The translations under genes and the position numbers were made by a program. Below, piece after piece: positions 18,628 to 28,441 of a stretch of DNA of 32,582 nucleotides. The notes below the pieces were generated by a model that did not search any database, had not been told where the DNA came from, and saw only the letters and a program-made list of their open reading frames with translations. The DNA comes from Gammaproteobacteria bacterium (GTDB lineage: Bacteria > Pseudomonadota > Gammaproteobacteria > S012-40), in the NCBI GenBank assembly GCA_029883265.1, contig JAOUJM010000025.1:1-32582 (forward strand), in the 5' to 3' direction. Position 1 is the first letter of the stretch, and the number at the start of each line of letters is the position of its first letter.

Positions 18628-19329
18628 TTAGGCAAAACGATTCAAACTCAAACCGGCCATATCGCCAAGTTGGTTTAAGAATGTTGTCGATGTTCCCGCA
18701 CGAAAACGCTCGGCATCACGACTGCCAATAGCCAATAAACCTTTTGGTGTACTATAAAATAAAGGTACAACCGCCACGGACACGACTTCTTCGGCGTCAT
18801 CGGCAAACAAGTATTGCAATTGTTGGCGATTCAAACGCCCACAAATTGGTTTGCCACGATTCAGAATGCTGTCAAATAATGGATAAACCTCATCGCTTGG
18901 ATCAAGCAGTATATCGGCAGGAGCAGCTTGACTAATTTCGTTATTCAATAAACGCACTGCAACAAAATCCGCATCAAAATCCGTTTCCAATTGACTATGA
19001 ATAATTTCCAAAAATTCTTCAATACTCACGGCTTTCAATAAACTCATACTCAAGCTATGAATTTTTTGCATTAAATCGTCGTTTTGTTTCGCAACATTGA
19101 CCAATGATTTGATTTGATTACGCAAGGTTTTATTTTCTTTACGCAACACACCAACTTGGCGTTCAATCAACGAAATTGCAGCACCACTTGAGTGACTCAA
19201 ATCCAATTGTGCCAACACTTCCGGATGTTTATCAAAAAAGTTGGTATATTTTAAAAGATATTGACTCACTTCATCGGCCGTGCATGTAATTCGGCTTTGC
19301 TGCTTCTCAAATGTCGTGCTTTGCGTCAT
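18628..19329 (-). CDS. DUF484 family protein
   Basis: The 233-residue protein has the DUF484 layout: an N-terminal segment TADEVSQYLLKYTNFFDKHPEVL, a coiled-coil stretch over about residues 55-100 (ERQVGVLRKENKTLRNQIKSL) and a GAF-like domain to the end (LLAIGSRDAERFRAG). Its function is unknown; in gammaproteobacteria it usually lies between dapF and xerC. Here dapF is upstream on the same strand after 79 bases, but xerC is absent and the gene ends at a terminator. Confidence 0.92.
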   Translation of the reverse strand: MTQSTTFEKQQSRITCTADEVSQYLLKYTNFFDKHPEVLAQLDLSHSSGAAISLIERQVGVLRKENKTLRNQIKSLVNVAKQNDDLMQKIHSLSMSLLKAVSIEEFLEIIHSQLETDFDADFVAVRLLNNEISQAAPADILLDPSDEVYPLFDSILNRGKPICGRLNRQQLQYLFADDAEEVVSVAVVPLFYSTPKGLLAIGSRDAERFRAGTSTTFLNQLGDMAGLSLNRFA

Positions 19330-19408
19330 CTGCTACGATCCTTTCAACGCGATTTGTTATAAAGTTGTGGCTTAATATTAGCGAGAACTTGGCTAAATTA
19401 ACAGCGAA

Positions 19409-20242
19409 TTAAAAACTTTCTGTCAATTCACCTTGAAACACCGTGGTCGCAGGCCCCGTCATAAAAACTGATTGACCCCCACCAGCCCATTGAATTGTCA
19501 AATCGCCACCACCTAAGCTGACAACAATTTTTTCATCCACTAAATTCCAATGTCTCGCAATCACCATTGCAGCACACGCGCCAGTTCCGCACGCCATGGT
19601 TTCACCCACACCGCGTTCATGCACACGTACACGCAAGTGTTGACGATTAATAACTTGCATAAAACCTGTGTTCACTTGTTTAGGAAAATCTGAATGATGA
19701 GTTACTAAATTGCCTAAGCTTTGCACCGGCGCGTCTTCGATCGCCTCAACCTGCATGACCGCATGGGGGTTACCCATGGACACAGCGCCAATGACCATGC
19801 TTTGTCCGTCCACCTTCAATTCGTATTGATCTCTCGTTTGTGGTCGCTGAAACGGTAGACTTGCCGGATCGAAGTTGGGCACACCCATGTCCACGGTTAC
19901 ATCACCATTTTCTTCCAAATGTAAAACAATAAGTCCACTTTGTGTTTCAACAGGAATTTGCTTTTTTTTGCTGAGCCCCTGTGCTTGCACAAAGCGCGCA
20001 AAACAACGCGCACCGTTGCCGCATTGCTCCACTTCGCCACCATTCGCATTAAAAATACGATATCGAAAATCGGCTTCTGTGAGATCACTGCTTTCGACCA
20101 GTAATAATTGATCACAACCCACGCCAAAATGGCGATCGGCAATACGACGAATAATGTCTGGCTGAGGATCAAAGTGCTGGTTAATTGCATCAATGACCAC
20201 AAAGTCATTGCCCAAGCCGTGCATTTTAGTAAATTTCAACAT
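19409..20242 (-). CDS. dapF: Diaminopimelate epimerase
   Basis: DapF interconverts LL- and meso-diaminopimelate for lysine and peptidoglycan synthesis. The 277-residue length is standard. The two catalytic cysteines are Cys74 in EQCGNGARC and Cys218 in MACGTGAC, and MHGLGNDFVV opens the protein as usual. It is divergent from hemN, with 124 bases between the starts, and is followed by DUF484. Confidence 0.98.
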   Translation of the reverse strand: MLKFTKMHGLGNDFVVIDAINQHFDPQPDIIRRIADRHFGVGCDQLLLVESSDLTEADFRYRIFNANGGEVEQCGNGARCFARFVQAQGLSKKKQIPVETQSGLIVLHLEENGDVTVDMGVPNFDPASLPFQRPQTRDQYELKVDGQSMVIGAVSMGNPHAVMQVEAIEDAPVQSLGNLVTHHSDFPKQVNTGFMQVINRQHLRVRVHERGVGETMACGTGACAAMVIARHWNLVDEKIVVSLGGGDLTIQWAGGGQSVFMTGPATTVFQGELTESF

Positions 20243-20321
20243 GTGATTATCTTTGGATTCACTCTCAAAACCCTGAGTATACTTGGAAATGCTTTGCCTA
20301 GCTAATTCCCTTACATATTAG

Positions 20322-20327
20322 TATAAT
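20322..20327 (+). promoter_or_regulatory. Probable -10 element for hemN
   Basis: A perfect TATAAT lies 40 bases before the hemN ATG. The -35 candidate 17 bases upstream (TAGCTA) is poor, so an activator may be needed. No TTGAT-N4-ATCAA FNR box is visible in the dapF-hemN gap. Confidence 0.45.
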
Positions 20328-20366
20328 AAGCCGTTTGTAGCGCCATAAAAAAGAGAATTTTAAATT

Positions 20367-21767
20367 ATGAATCAAAACGTTAGCTTCGATATTGACCTCA
20401 TCCGCCGTTACGATAAATCCGGCCCACGCTACACCTCATATCCTACGGCCGTGCAATTCGATCCAGCCTTTGATTCCACCCGTTATGCACAGTGGGCTGA
20501 AATCAGTAATCAGCGCTCACGTGAATTGGCCACAGCCAGTCCCATATCCTTATATTTCCATATTCCATTCTGCGACACGGTTTGTTTTTATTGTGGCTGC
20601 AACAAAGTGGCAACGAAAAATCGTGATTTAGCCCAGCCTTATTTGAACCGGGTTTACCGCGAATTAGAAATGCAATCGGCCTTATTTGATGATAAGCGTA
20701 TCGTCGAACAACTACATTGGGGCGGCGGCACGCCCACATTTATTAGCCATGCACAAATGCGCGAACTGATGGATAAAACTCGTGAACAATTCACCTTGCT
20801 TGATGATGATAGCGGTGAATATTCCATAGAAATTGATCCACGTGAAGTCGACAACCAAACCATTCAGCTCTTACGCGATATTGGTTTTAACCGTTTGAGT
20901 CTTGGGGTGCAGGATTTAGATCCGCAGGTGCAAAAAGCAGTTAATCGCATTCAACCAGAAGCGGTAACCATGACCGCGATAGAAAATGCACGTAAGGCCA
21001 ATTTTAAGTCCGTGAGTATTGATTTAATTTACGGTTTACCCTTTCAAAGTGTCAAAACATTTAGCAACACCTTGGAACGTATAATTGACATCTCCCCCGA
21101 TCGTTTATCGGTTTTTAATTACGCGCACTTGCCGGAAATGTTCAAACCTCAACGCCGTATTAATGAAGCCGATTTACCATCCGCACAAGAAAAACTCGAT
21201 ATTTTACAATTCGTCATCGAACGTTTAACTGGCGCAGGTTATGTGTATATCGGCATGGATCATTTCGCTAAACCCAATGATGAGCTAGCCGTGGCGCAAC
21301 GCGAAAAAACTTTATATCGTAACTTCCAAGGTTACTCCACGCATTCCGATTGTGATTTGATTGGACTCGGCATCACTTCAATCGGCAAAGTCGGGGATAC
21401 TTATAGCCAGAATTTAAAAACCTTGGATGAATATTACGCCGCAATTGATAGCGGACAACTTGCGGTATTCCGCGGCATCGAATTAGACGAAGATGATTTA
21501 TTACGCCGTGAGGTCATTACTCAATTGATTTGCCATTTTGATTTAACAAAATCTGCTATTGAAAATCAATTCTCCATCAAGTTCGACGATTATTTTTCAA
21601 CAGAAATGGAAGAACTTAAATCCATGGCCAATGATGGTTTGATTGAACTCAGCGACCAGCAAATCACGGTACAACCTGCCGGACATTTATTGATTCGCAA
21701 TATTTGCATGGTGTTTGATAAACATTTACGCCAACAAAAACAGCAGCGGTTTTCTAAAGTTATTTAA
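20367..21767 (+). CDS. hemN: Oxygen-independent coproporphyrinogen III oxidase
   Basis: HemN is a radical SAM enzyme converting coproporphyrinogen III to protoporphyrinogen IX without oxygen. The 466-residue protein has the [4Fe-4S] motif CxxxCxxC with a following Cys (C69, C73, C76, C78, in FCDTVCFYCGC), the glycine-rich WGGGTPTF and the N-terminal YDKSGPRYTSYPTA that distinguishes true HemN from HemW-like homologues. It fits a facultative organism and supplies haem for the c-type cytochromes encoded nearby. It ends just before a strong terminator. Confidence 0.97.
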   Translation: MNQNVSFDIDLIRRYDKSGPRYTSYPTAVQFDPAFDSTRYAQWAEISNQRSRELATASPISLYFHIPFCDTVCFYCGCNKVATKNRDLAQPYLNRVYRELEMQSALFDDKRIVEQLHWGGGTPTFISHAQMRELMDKTREQFTLLDDDSGEYSIEIDPREVDNQTIQLLRDIGFNRLSLGVQDLDPQVQKAVNRIQPEAVTMTAIENARKANFKSVSIDLIYGLPFQSVKTFSNTLERIIDISPDRLSVFNYAHLPEMFKPQRRINEADLPSAQEKLDILQFVIERLTGAGYVYIGMDHFAKPNDELAVAQREKTLYRNFQGYSTHSDCDLIGLGITSIGKVGDTYSQNLKTLDEYYAAIDSGQLAVFRGIELDEDDLLRREVITQLICHFDLTKSAIENQFSIKFDDYFSTEMEELKSMANDGLIELSDQQITVQPAGHLLIRNICMVFDKHLRQQKQQRFSKVI

Positions 21768-21787
21768 TACTTTTAACTTTGTACTAG

Positions 21788-21825
21788 AAAAAACCGGCAA
21801 CACATGTGAATGTTGCCGGTTTTTT
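21788..21825. terminator. Bidirectional terminator between hemN and the repeat lipoprotein gene
   Basis: ACCGGCAACA pairs with TGTTGCCGGT (stem 21793-21802 with 21811-21820, extended by flanking A and T runs to 21788-21825) around an eight-base loop. It serves hemN on the plus strand and the lipoprotein gene ending at 21853 on the minus strand. Confidence 0.93.
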
Positions 21826-21852
21826 ATTGCGTAAATTATAGTTTAGCTGTGA

Positions 21853-23865
21853 TTATTGATTCACTTCGTCGACTTTTATTTCAAATAGATTTCCGTGTCG
21901 TGTATTGACACCAGAAACAGCAATCATACTATTGAGTGGCTGCACCGCTGTAAATTCACAGACCAGGGTGCGTGCATCTTCAAACATTGGAAAATAAAAC
22001 GGGCTCATACATTTTTGTTGATGAAAACGTCCTTCGTCGTCGGCAACATTAAGGCGCAAGTTAGAATCTTCCTTGGGAATTAAGGTTTGCCCCCACATTA
22101 GTTCAAAACCTAGCGTCATAGTTAAGGTAATCTTGTATTGCTGACCTTGTTCGGTTTCAATTCGGAAATAGCTGGTTGTATTATCCACTTCTGCAGCAAC
22201 AGCTTGGTTAAATCCAGGAATCGTAAGCGGCCCCTCATCATCAATGCCAACCGCACGTGTTGCCAATTCGCCACTATATAAACTCAAATCAAATAAAAAC
22301 CCAGTATTTTGAGAATGATTAACAATCGTAATCAGAACTTCTTCTGCGTATGCATAAAAAATACAACTCGATAGCCAATTGTTACAGGTGACTCTTTGGC
22401 TCGATGTGTTGAAACCAATATGGACCGAATAACTTGCATCAAAGACTTCACCATTTTTCAAATAGGTTTGCAAATTCAAGCGATACACCGCGTCTTTTTC
22501 TAGACCAATACTGTAATAACTATTTTTTTGTGATACTGAACCTTCAACTTCTAACGGCAATACCGCAGGCAAACTAAGTTCATACGGTGCTTGATAACTA
22601 CCCACACTTGAATAAAGCTCACCTTCAGCTTTCAATGTAAGTGTAAATTCAGCACCATAGTAAGCAGGATTAACAAAAATAACGAAATCCTTTTTACTCG
22701 CCTTAAATACACAAGAGCCCGTGAACGTTAAATCACACAGCGGCTCACCCGTGGCTTGCGCGGGTGTTTGATTATAGGCACTTAAATATGCCTGTGAGGA
22801 TAACACGGTTTGAAACTCAAGCGTGTACACATGGTCAATTTCCAACATTGCATAATAAACACTACCGTCCACACCTGCTGCTCCATGGTGGGCAACACCA
22901 ATACTGAGATCAACTGGATTGTCTTCACTGCCTTGCGATGGAAACTCTGTTATATCCGTTACATAAATTTCTACAAAGTCGCCATTCTCTTCTCCGGTGT
23001 ATTCTGTTTCAAGATACACAAGCGAATACTCGCTACCATTGACTTCACAACGAGAACTAGGATCCGAGGACTCATGCCCACAAATCTTATTTTTGAATTC
23101 AATATCGCTATATAACGCATAACGCGCACTCACTTCAGACCGCTGTGAAAGCGAAAATTCAAATTGTCGATTGGCAAACAAATTGATTTTATGGTGGAGC
23201 AGCTGTCCTTTTTCATGCCACCATCCGGAACCGCTAAATCCTGCAGCTAAGTCAAGTTCACCAAGCGAATTATCGCTGTCAATTATTTCATATTTTACAT
23301 CAAACTCCCCACGCAAACGTAATTGATTTTCTGGTTTCACACAGAATGCTTGTAATACTTTATCGAGGCAAAGCGTGATGTCGTATGTCCCTTTAAGCAA
23401 GTGCCTGTCTTTATCCCACTGCTCAATAACAATGGTCGCAGGAAGTCCAGTTGCATCACCATCCAAGCTGAATTGATTGCCTTCCCAAGCCAATGAGGCG
23501 TGCGCCGCAGGCGCACCATAAGTACCTACTTCATTTGTATCGATGGAAAAACGAAAAGTTCTAATCGATTCGTATGGCAAGGGTCCATTGCTAAACCCAA
23601 GCTGAATTGTTTGCTCATCACTGAAAAACTCACTATGTACAAAATGCTGACCCGATTCGCGAGTCTGATTCTGAAATGAGTTAAAATGCTCGATTTCCTC
23701 CATATTATTAAATTGAACACTTATTTTCTGTTGATAAGCAAGATCCACCGCTTCATTCTCTTGCGTTTTCGAGGCACATGCGCTTAATGAAAAAATGATG
23801 AATAAAAGACACAGGGAAAATGCGCTACGAAAACTCAGCGTCTGAACAATAACAAGGCAATTCAT
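21853..23865 (-). CDS. Large lipoprotein of unknown function with tandem beta-domain repeats
   Basis: The 670-residue product has a lipoprotein signal ending in SLSAC (lipidated Cys30) and AAGGAAG before the ATG. Residues about 315-415, 427-532 and 543-668 look like three diverged copies of one domain of about 100 residues. Each has a Y-rich strand (VYYAMLEIDHVYTLEFQT; SYYSIGLEKDAVYRLNLQT; SYFRIETEQGQQYKITLTM), then a C...CxF segment, then a hydrophobic strand such as VIFVNPAYYGAEFTLTL. This resembles pre-peptidase C-terminal (PPC-type) beta-sandwich domains, though no peptidase is attached. A possible fourth, weaker copy lies at about 215-300. The protein is likely anchored in the outer membrane; ligand and role are unknown. 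Confidence 0.8.
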   Translation of the reverse strand: MNCLVIVQTLSFRSAFSLCLLFIIFSLSACASKTQENEAVDLAYQQKISVQFNNMEEIEHFNSFQNQTRESGQHFVHSEFFSDEQTIQLGFSNGPLPYESIRTFRFSIDTNEVGTYGAPAAHASLAWEGNQFSLDGDATGLPATIVIEQWDKDRHLLKGTYDITLCLDKVLQAFCVKPENQLRLRGEFDVKYEIIDSDNSLGELDLAAGFSGSGWWHEKGQLLHHKINLFANRQFEFSLSQRSEVSARYALYSDIEFKNKICGHESSDPSSRCEVNGSEYSLVYLETEYTGEENGDFVEIYVTDITEFPSQGSEDNPVDLSIGVAHHGAAGVDGSVYYAMLEIDHVYTLEFQTVLSSQAYLSAYNQTPAQATGEPLCDLTFTGSCVFKASKKDFVIFVNPAYYGAEFTLTLKAEGELYSSVGSYQAPYELSLPAVLPLEVEGSVSQKNSYYSIGLEKDAVYRLNLQTYLKNGEVFDASYSVHIGFNTSSQRVTCNNWLSSCIFYAYAEEVLITIVNHSQNTGFLFDLSLYSGELATRAVGIDDEGPLTIPGFNQAVAAEVDNTTSYFRIETEQGQQYKITLTMTLGFELMWGQTLIPKEDSNLRLNVADDEGRFHQQKCMSPFYFPMFEDARTLVCEFTAVQPLNSMIAVSGVNTRHGNLFEIKVDEVNQ

Positions 23866-24178
23866 TTATTACTTCCTTTGATAAACCTGCTGTAATTTTA
23901 TAGTTAGGGTAGCTATTTTAGCGCAGCATTATTTTTACCACAATATAATAGAAGTTATTTGTGTGCACCGTTTTTTACCATGCTGACTGAAATAGAAATG
24001 GCCACTTCAAACGATGACCACTGTCGGTTTATTTGGATACTGAGGCTTGGCTAATGCATTGGTATAACCTGTGAGTTTATATTTTAGTTTTAACAATAAA
24101 ACCGCTACGATTTCGCGCAGCGGTTTTGTTATGCCCTAGCTTGGAGAACAGCAAAATCTGGTTTCAATACATAAACTA
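23866..24178. other. Intergenic stretch between lipoprotein gene and chemoreceptor
   Basis: The 313 bases hold no credible gene. The left part is the upstream region of the lipoprotein gene; the right part carries the chemoreceptor terminator at 24098-24127. Confidence 0.6.
24098..24127 (-). terminator. Rho-independent terminator of the chemoreceptor gene
   Basis: AAAACCGCT (24098-24106) and AGCGGTTTT (24119-24127) form a nine-base stem with a 12-base loop. On the minus strand the stem ends in TTTTATTGTT, about 50 bases past the chemoreceptor stop at 24179. Confidence 0.8.
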
Positions 24179-25843
24179 CTACACCGTGACAAATTGCCCC
24201 GTCAATTCTCTTAAACTACCGGCTAGCAGTGTGACTTGTGAACTTGCCGTTGAAGATTGCTCAGCACCAGATGCAGTATCCTGTGAGATGTCACTAATGC
24301 TTACAACGCTTTGATTGATTTCCTCAGCCACACAACGCTGCTCTTCTGCCGCGCTAGCGATTTGATCATTCATTTGGCGAATACGTGTAACTGCGTGAGT
24401 GATGGCTTTAAGTGACTCGCCAGCCGTTTGCACCGTCTCCACACTTTTTTGCGCCTGTGTTTTGCTAATAGTCATAGCGCTCACGGCATTGGTGGCGCCG
24501 ACTTGCAAAGTTTCTATCATTGCTTGAATTTCTTGTGTTGACTGCTGTGTACGGCTCGCTAACACCCGAACTTCATCCGCTACCACGGTAAAACCACGCC
24601 CATGTTCACCTGCTCGTGCTGCCTCAATGGCGGCATTCAGCGCTAGCAAATTAGTTTGTTCGGCAACCCCTTGAATTACATCCAGTACCGAACCAATCGC
24701 CATACTTTGCTCTTTCAACTGTAGAATCACACCATTGGCTTGATCAATTTCTTGTGCCAACACATTCATCATTTGAATGGACATTTCAACCACACGCTGA
24801 CCATTACTCGCATCATCGTCTGCCGATTGCGCGGCCATTGCGGCATCGGACGCATGGCGCGATACTTCTTGCACCGCAGCACGCATTTGGTTCATTGCCG
24901 TGGCCACTTGTTCCAACTGGGCGTGTTGTTGCTTGACACCACCGGAAGTTTGATTCGTAATTTTACTCATATCGGTTGAGGCCGTATTTAATTGTTGAGT
25001 GGAATTGCGAATTTGATCAACAATCGAATGAAACTTTTCTAGCATACTATCAAACGCACTAGCTGCCGCACCCAACTCATCTTTGGATTTCATTTGCAAT
25101 CGCTGTGTTAAATCAGAATGTGTGGCAATATGCTGTATAGTGGTTTGTAATTTAACAATCGGCCTAGTGATGGATCCAGCAATAATAAATGCGAATAACA
25201 ATGTAAGCACAATAGTTGCCGCCGTTAAATAAAACAATATGTTGGTAATATTGCTGATCTGACCGCTTGCACGTCCTTGGGTAGCCGCCAGAAACTCATC
25301 TTCCAACTTAGTTAAATGGGCAAAACTTTTTCGTGCCTTGTTTGCCAAGGGCGACGCAGCTTTTTTATAATCTAACCACGCTTGATTCAATACACGCTCA
25401 GTGCGATTGACTCGCCCTAAAAATAACATACGTGAGCGTCCGTCTTCGAGAAACGCACGAGTATCTTGTTCTGATTCATTAATTGCCTGCAAATAGTTTC
25501 GCGCAAATGCTTGATCAGAAATCGCAGCGGTGCTGTTTTGCAAATTTTTGAAATGAGAAAAAATACTATCAATTCGAGTATTCAGTTTATCTAGATTTTT
25601 TTGATAATCATCACCTAACATAATACTGCGTGTCAAACGAGATACATAATTCATGTCACGACTAATCATTAGACTGAATTTCTGACTTTGAACACCTGCA
25701 TCATTAAACTCATTAAAACTCTGCTGTATATTGGTTAAATGGTTTGCCAGAAAAAATGCCAGAAATAGCATCGCTGCTAGCGGTATACCAAATAGGAGAC
25801 TTAAACGAAACTTGATAGATCGGTTAGACAATAGCGACAACAT
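24179..25843 (-). CDS. Methyl-accepting chemotaxis protein
   Basis: The 554-residue receptor has transmembrane helices at about 13-33 and 199-222, a periplasmic helical sensor of about 165 residues between them (four-helix-bundle-like), a HAMP domain at about 220-275, and a signalling domain with the conserved hairpin tip [20 protein letters not shown] (393-412) followed by [12 protein letters not shown]. It should control CheA through CheW at the inner membrane. It ends in QFVTV, with no CheR/CheB-docking pentapeptide. No che genes are adjacent. The ligand cannot be predicted. Confidence 0.95.
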   Translation of the reverse strand: MLSLLSNRSIKFRLSLLFGIPLAAMLFLAFFLANHLTNIQQSFNEFNDAGVQSQKFSLMISRDMNYVSRLTRSIMLGDDYQKNLDKLNTRIDSIFSHFKNLQNSTAAISDQAFARNYLQAINESEQDTRAFLEDGRSRMLFLGRVNRTERVLNQAWLDYKKAASPLANKARKSFAHLTKLEDEFLAATQGRASGQISNITNILFYLTAATIVLTLLFAFIIAGSITRPIVKLQTTIQHIATHSDLTQRLQMKSKDELGAAASAFDSMLEKFHSIVDQIRNSTQQLNTASTDMSKITNQTSGGVKQQHAQLEQVATAMNQMRAAVQEVSRHASDAAMAAQSADDDASNGQRVVEMSIQMMNVLAQEIDQANGVILQLKEQSMAIGSVLDVIQGVAEQTNLLALNAAIEAARAGEHGRGFTVVADEVRVLASRTQQSTQEIQAMIETLQVGATNAVSAMTISKTQAQKSVETVQTAGESLKAITHAVTRIRQMNDQIASAAEEQRCVAEEINQSVVSISDISQDTASGAEQSSTASSQVTLLAGSLRELTGQFVTV

Positions 25844-26340
25844 AAATCAATCCAATTGTTGGCAAGACCTCCCTTATTAGCGTTTCCTAATATTGCATTA
25901 GTTAACTGTTTCATTGCGAGCAAGGTCTCATTTCGCCTCATTACTGTAAGCAGTTTAACCAACAATGAACGACTTAGCCCTGGATTTGGTTTAGTTCAAA
26001 ATGAATAATACTAGCTGTTGGCATAAACCGTATGGGAAACACTAGGGAAAATCCTGAGACTCAGAGCATCACCCCGGCTGCGATCACGATTTTAATTGCA
26101 GCAAACGCTCACAGACACAGACCAACCAACCAACAATAAGCATCGTCGGCGCAGGCATGCCTAAGCAGGTTCATCTCAATTATGGGGTATTGAAAAATGT
26201 TATTTGATTTTATGGAATACGTTTGACACGCGAGACGGTATCTGAACTCGATCCATTCAAAATATGCTGATGAGTACCCAGTATAATTTGATATTAATGA
26301 ATAAAGTTTAAGACCAATTTACAAGTGGCTCAATCGAAGC
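25844..26340. other. Long upstream region of the chemoreceptor gene
   Basis: The 497 bases have no credible ORF. They contain two GGGAAA copies 11 bases apart (26034-26039 and 26045-26050), the palindrome CTGAGACTCAG (26054-26064) and a short CCAA-type run (26122-26134). No terminator is visible for the orphan gene whose stop is at 26341. Confidence 0.5.
26034..26064. promoter_or_regulatory. Direct repeat plus palindrome, candidate operator
   Basis: GGGAAA occurs twice with a period of 11 bases, one helical turn, and is followed four bases later by the perfect palindrome CTGAGACTCAG. It lies about 190-220 bases upstream of the chemoreceptor start. A regulator-binding site is possible; none is identified. 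Confidence 0.3.
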
Positions 26341-27201
26341 TCAGGCTGGTTCTATCTGCGCGAATCTTTCTGCGTAGGACATGAACTCATCTATTTTAAC
26401 AACGCCGTCAACCAGCTTTTGAAGTTGTTGAAATGCTGTTTCATTGGCTTCCCTTGCTGCACCAAGAACAGATTGTACTGCATCAAAACGCTCCAATGCA
26501 CGATCAGCATCTTCTTTAAATCGAGGACCACTATCACGTTTGAACATGGGAGCAATGACTTCATTATAGTGCTTGCGAAAATCCTCTACGTTTTCAATCT
26601 TAAAGTCGAACTCTGCAATCAGGTCGAACAAGCCAAGTATCGTATCTTGAACACGCGACATATCGGCTGGATTTTCGCCCTGTTCTCTTGCGAGTCGCTC
26701 ATATATGGGAACGACAAGAGCACGTTGTCCTCTATAACGATTTGATTGCTGTTCTTCCGGGGAAAGGGAATCGAGATACTCAATGTACTTTTCATAATAC
26801 ATCTTATAGTCCGGAGGGGATTGTTTGGCGTATTTTCCAAACGCATTCAATTCCTGTTCATTCCGAGCCTTTATAAGTTCTGTTCTTTCTTTCTCTGCTA
26901 AGGATTTGTCTTCAATTTTTACGATCAGGTCTTCGGGGTAAGTCTTTAAACTCTTGATCGCCATTTCGTAGAGACGCTCACCGTTCTCTGTGAGAAATGT
27001 ATCAATAGCATCGGTAATGACGGATTTATTTAAAGCATCTAAGGCTTCGTCCGAGAAACGGATGGTCTCATGCTTGTCCACGGTAGCGATTAATTGATTG
27101 CGATCTGGTGCATCGTCCCGTGAAATTGCTTCATGAGGCGACACATAATTAGTGGACGACGACGTGCGTATCAATTCAGCACGCATTTGTTGAATATCCA
27201 T
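26341..27201 (-). CDS. Hypothetical helical cytoplasmic protein (orphan)
   Basis: I do not recognise this protein. The longest frame starts with GTG at 27210; the ATG at 27201 is better placed, five bases after GGTGA, and gives 286 residues (MDIQQMRAEL). There is no signal peptide or membrane segment. The sequence is highly charged and predicted almost all helical, with no visible catalytic motif and no cysteine. Charged runs such as EDKSLAEKERTELIKARNEQ suggest coiled-coil or bundle structure. It stands in gene-poor DNA with no operon partner. It could be a chromosomal orphan or cargo gained by transfer; nothing mobile is visible nearby. Confidence 0.75.
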   Translation of the reverse strand: MDIQQMRAELIRTSSSTNYVSPHEAISRDDAPDRNQLIATVDKHETIRFSDEALDALNKSVITDAIDTFLTENGERLYEMAIKSLKTYPEDLIVKIEDKSLAEKERTELIKARNEQELNAFGKYAKQSPPDYKMYYEKYIEYLDSLSPEEQQSNRYRGQRALVVPIYERLAREQGENPADMSRVQDTILGLFDLIAEFDFKIENVEDFRKHYNEVIAPMFKRDSGPRFKEDADRALERFDAVQSVLGAAREANETAFQQLQKLVDGVVKIDEFMSYAERFAQIEPA

Positions 27202-27676
27202 GAGATTCACCGCTTGTAGCCTCAGAGAGTTATTCCAACACAGTGCAGGATATGCGCCATTATAGTTCCTCTATTTACGACTACTATTTAAGGAAATCCT
27301 CATGCACATTATCACTTGTCAAAATTACAGTTAAACCGACAGCATTTTCAATTGAATTAATTAAGAGAAAAATCCCAAAGACTCTTACTCCAATTGCAAT
27401 CCAATTTGTTATTGATATGATATTGCCTTCTAATGTCAAGCTGCAGTTTAGTGGTAAAGTGAAAGGATTTAATAGGTATTGCTTGCTAGAAGAATAGATT
27501 CCCGAATTCACCGGCGTCCATTCTCTTTATAAATTGTTTTTGTTTTGTCCTTTGTGTTTTTAAAATTCAGCACAACAAAGTCACTATGAAAACTAAATGC
27601 AAAATCCTGCCCTTCAATCCCAAAAAACACTGGAACATATGAATCCGGAGAATTATCTCAGCTCTCCTTCATCGCA

Positions 27677-27874
27677 TCAAACCAGGCCAGGCCAGGCCAG
27701 GAATACTTTGTGTTTTAGGGAACCAGTTTTAACAAGCATAGACTTTTTAACCCAATTGAAAACAGGGTAGGCCTGCGATTCAAACAGCAAGTCTTGGTGT
27801 GGCTCAATTTGAAAATCTAAGTCGGTTTTACAACTCGAAAACAGCACGATTTGCAAAATAATTAATATTCGCAT
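27677..27874 (-). CDS. Candidate small lipoprotein ending in a CCAGG repeat
   Basis: From the ATG at 27874, preceded by AAGG six bases upstream, a 65-residue protein starts MRILIILQIVLFSSC, a short signal with a lipobox-like FSSC, then a polar stretch (KTDLDFQIEPHQDLLFESQ). Its last residues are encoded by four tandem CCTGG units (minus strand) that lead to a stop at 27677. In the frame these units would give with two or five copies, reading continues as FDAMKES and stops at 27658. It may be a small gene, a remnant or chance. Confidence 0.4.
   Translation of the reverse strand: MRILIILQIVLFSSCKTDLDFQIEPHQDLLFESQAYPVFNWVKKSMLVKTGSLKHKVFLAWPGLV
27682..27701. repeat. Four tandem CCAGG units
   Basis: CCAGG occurs four times in immediate succession. 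A five-base unit inside or beside a frame changes the frame with each copy gained or lost. Confidence 0.85.
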
Positions 27875-28408
27875 CATAAACCTTATGCATAGCAGTAACC
27901 ATCCATCCACGACATACCTAGCAAGGTTGGATAACGCCGAGTTTGTCACTATACATGGTGTAATAAAGTTTACCGTCATCGCTAGGAAGGTTAATGAGAA
28001 ACAAATCATCAGGTGGTTAGGCTATTTAAAACGCCTATTTTTGTCTGCGATGCTATTTAGCCATTTGTTATGGAATCACCAAACCAGAGAGCTTGCCGTT
28101 GCTATGCTTAATATCTGCAATAAATTGCACCAGCATATAAACACTACTTTTGATTAACAATACCGGTTTGTTATTCAAAAGCTAATCCTAAGCAAATTCT
28201 TCATGTTTTGACATCACAGTGTTAAACCGCATCTACATCGTTTCATATAATTGCTTATTGTGATTGGTTTGAGCTTGAAAATTGTTTTTGACTGGCAAAC
28301 TTTTTATGATAGCAAGTAATCTATGGTGACATTCACCCCAGAACAATTCATGAATCGAGCTCTAAATCATATTATGTTTGCATTGTTAAAACTGGTCATG
28401 CGAAACAT

Positions 28409-28441
28409 AAAAAACCACCACGCCGAGGCGTGGTGGTTTTT
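28409..28441 (-). terminator. Rho-independent terminator of the secreted-protein gene
   Basis: A GC-rich stem (AAACCACCACGC with GCGTGGTGGTTT, loop CGAG) is flanked by A and T runs. On the minus strand it lies about a dozen bases past the stop at 28453 and ends in TTTTT; it could also act on the plus strand. Confidence 0.9.

Noticed and set aside
26122-26134. CCAACCAACCAAC run as a functional repeat
   Set aside because: Only about three four-base units outside any gene; too short to claim function.
27243-27511. Two opposing short frames (84 residues plus, 75 residues minus), the minus one hydrophobic
   Set aside because: They overlap each other almost fully, lack convincing ribosome sites and show no recognisable motif; at most one could be real.
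27885-28157. Plus-strand 90-residue frame
   Set aside because: No ribosome site or family signature, and it lies in gene-poor AT-rich DNA.
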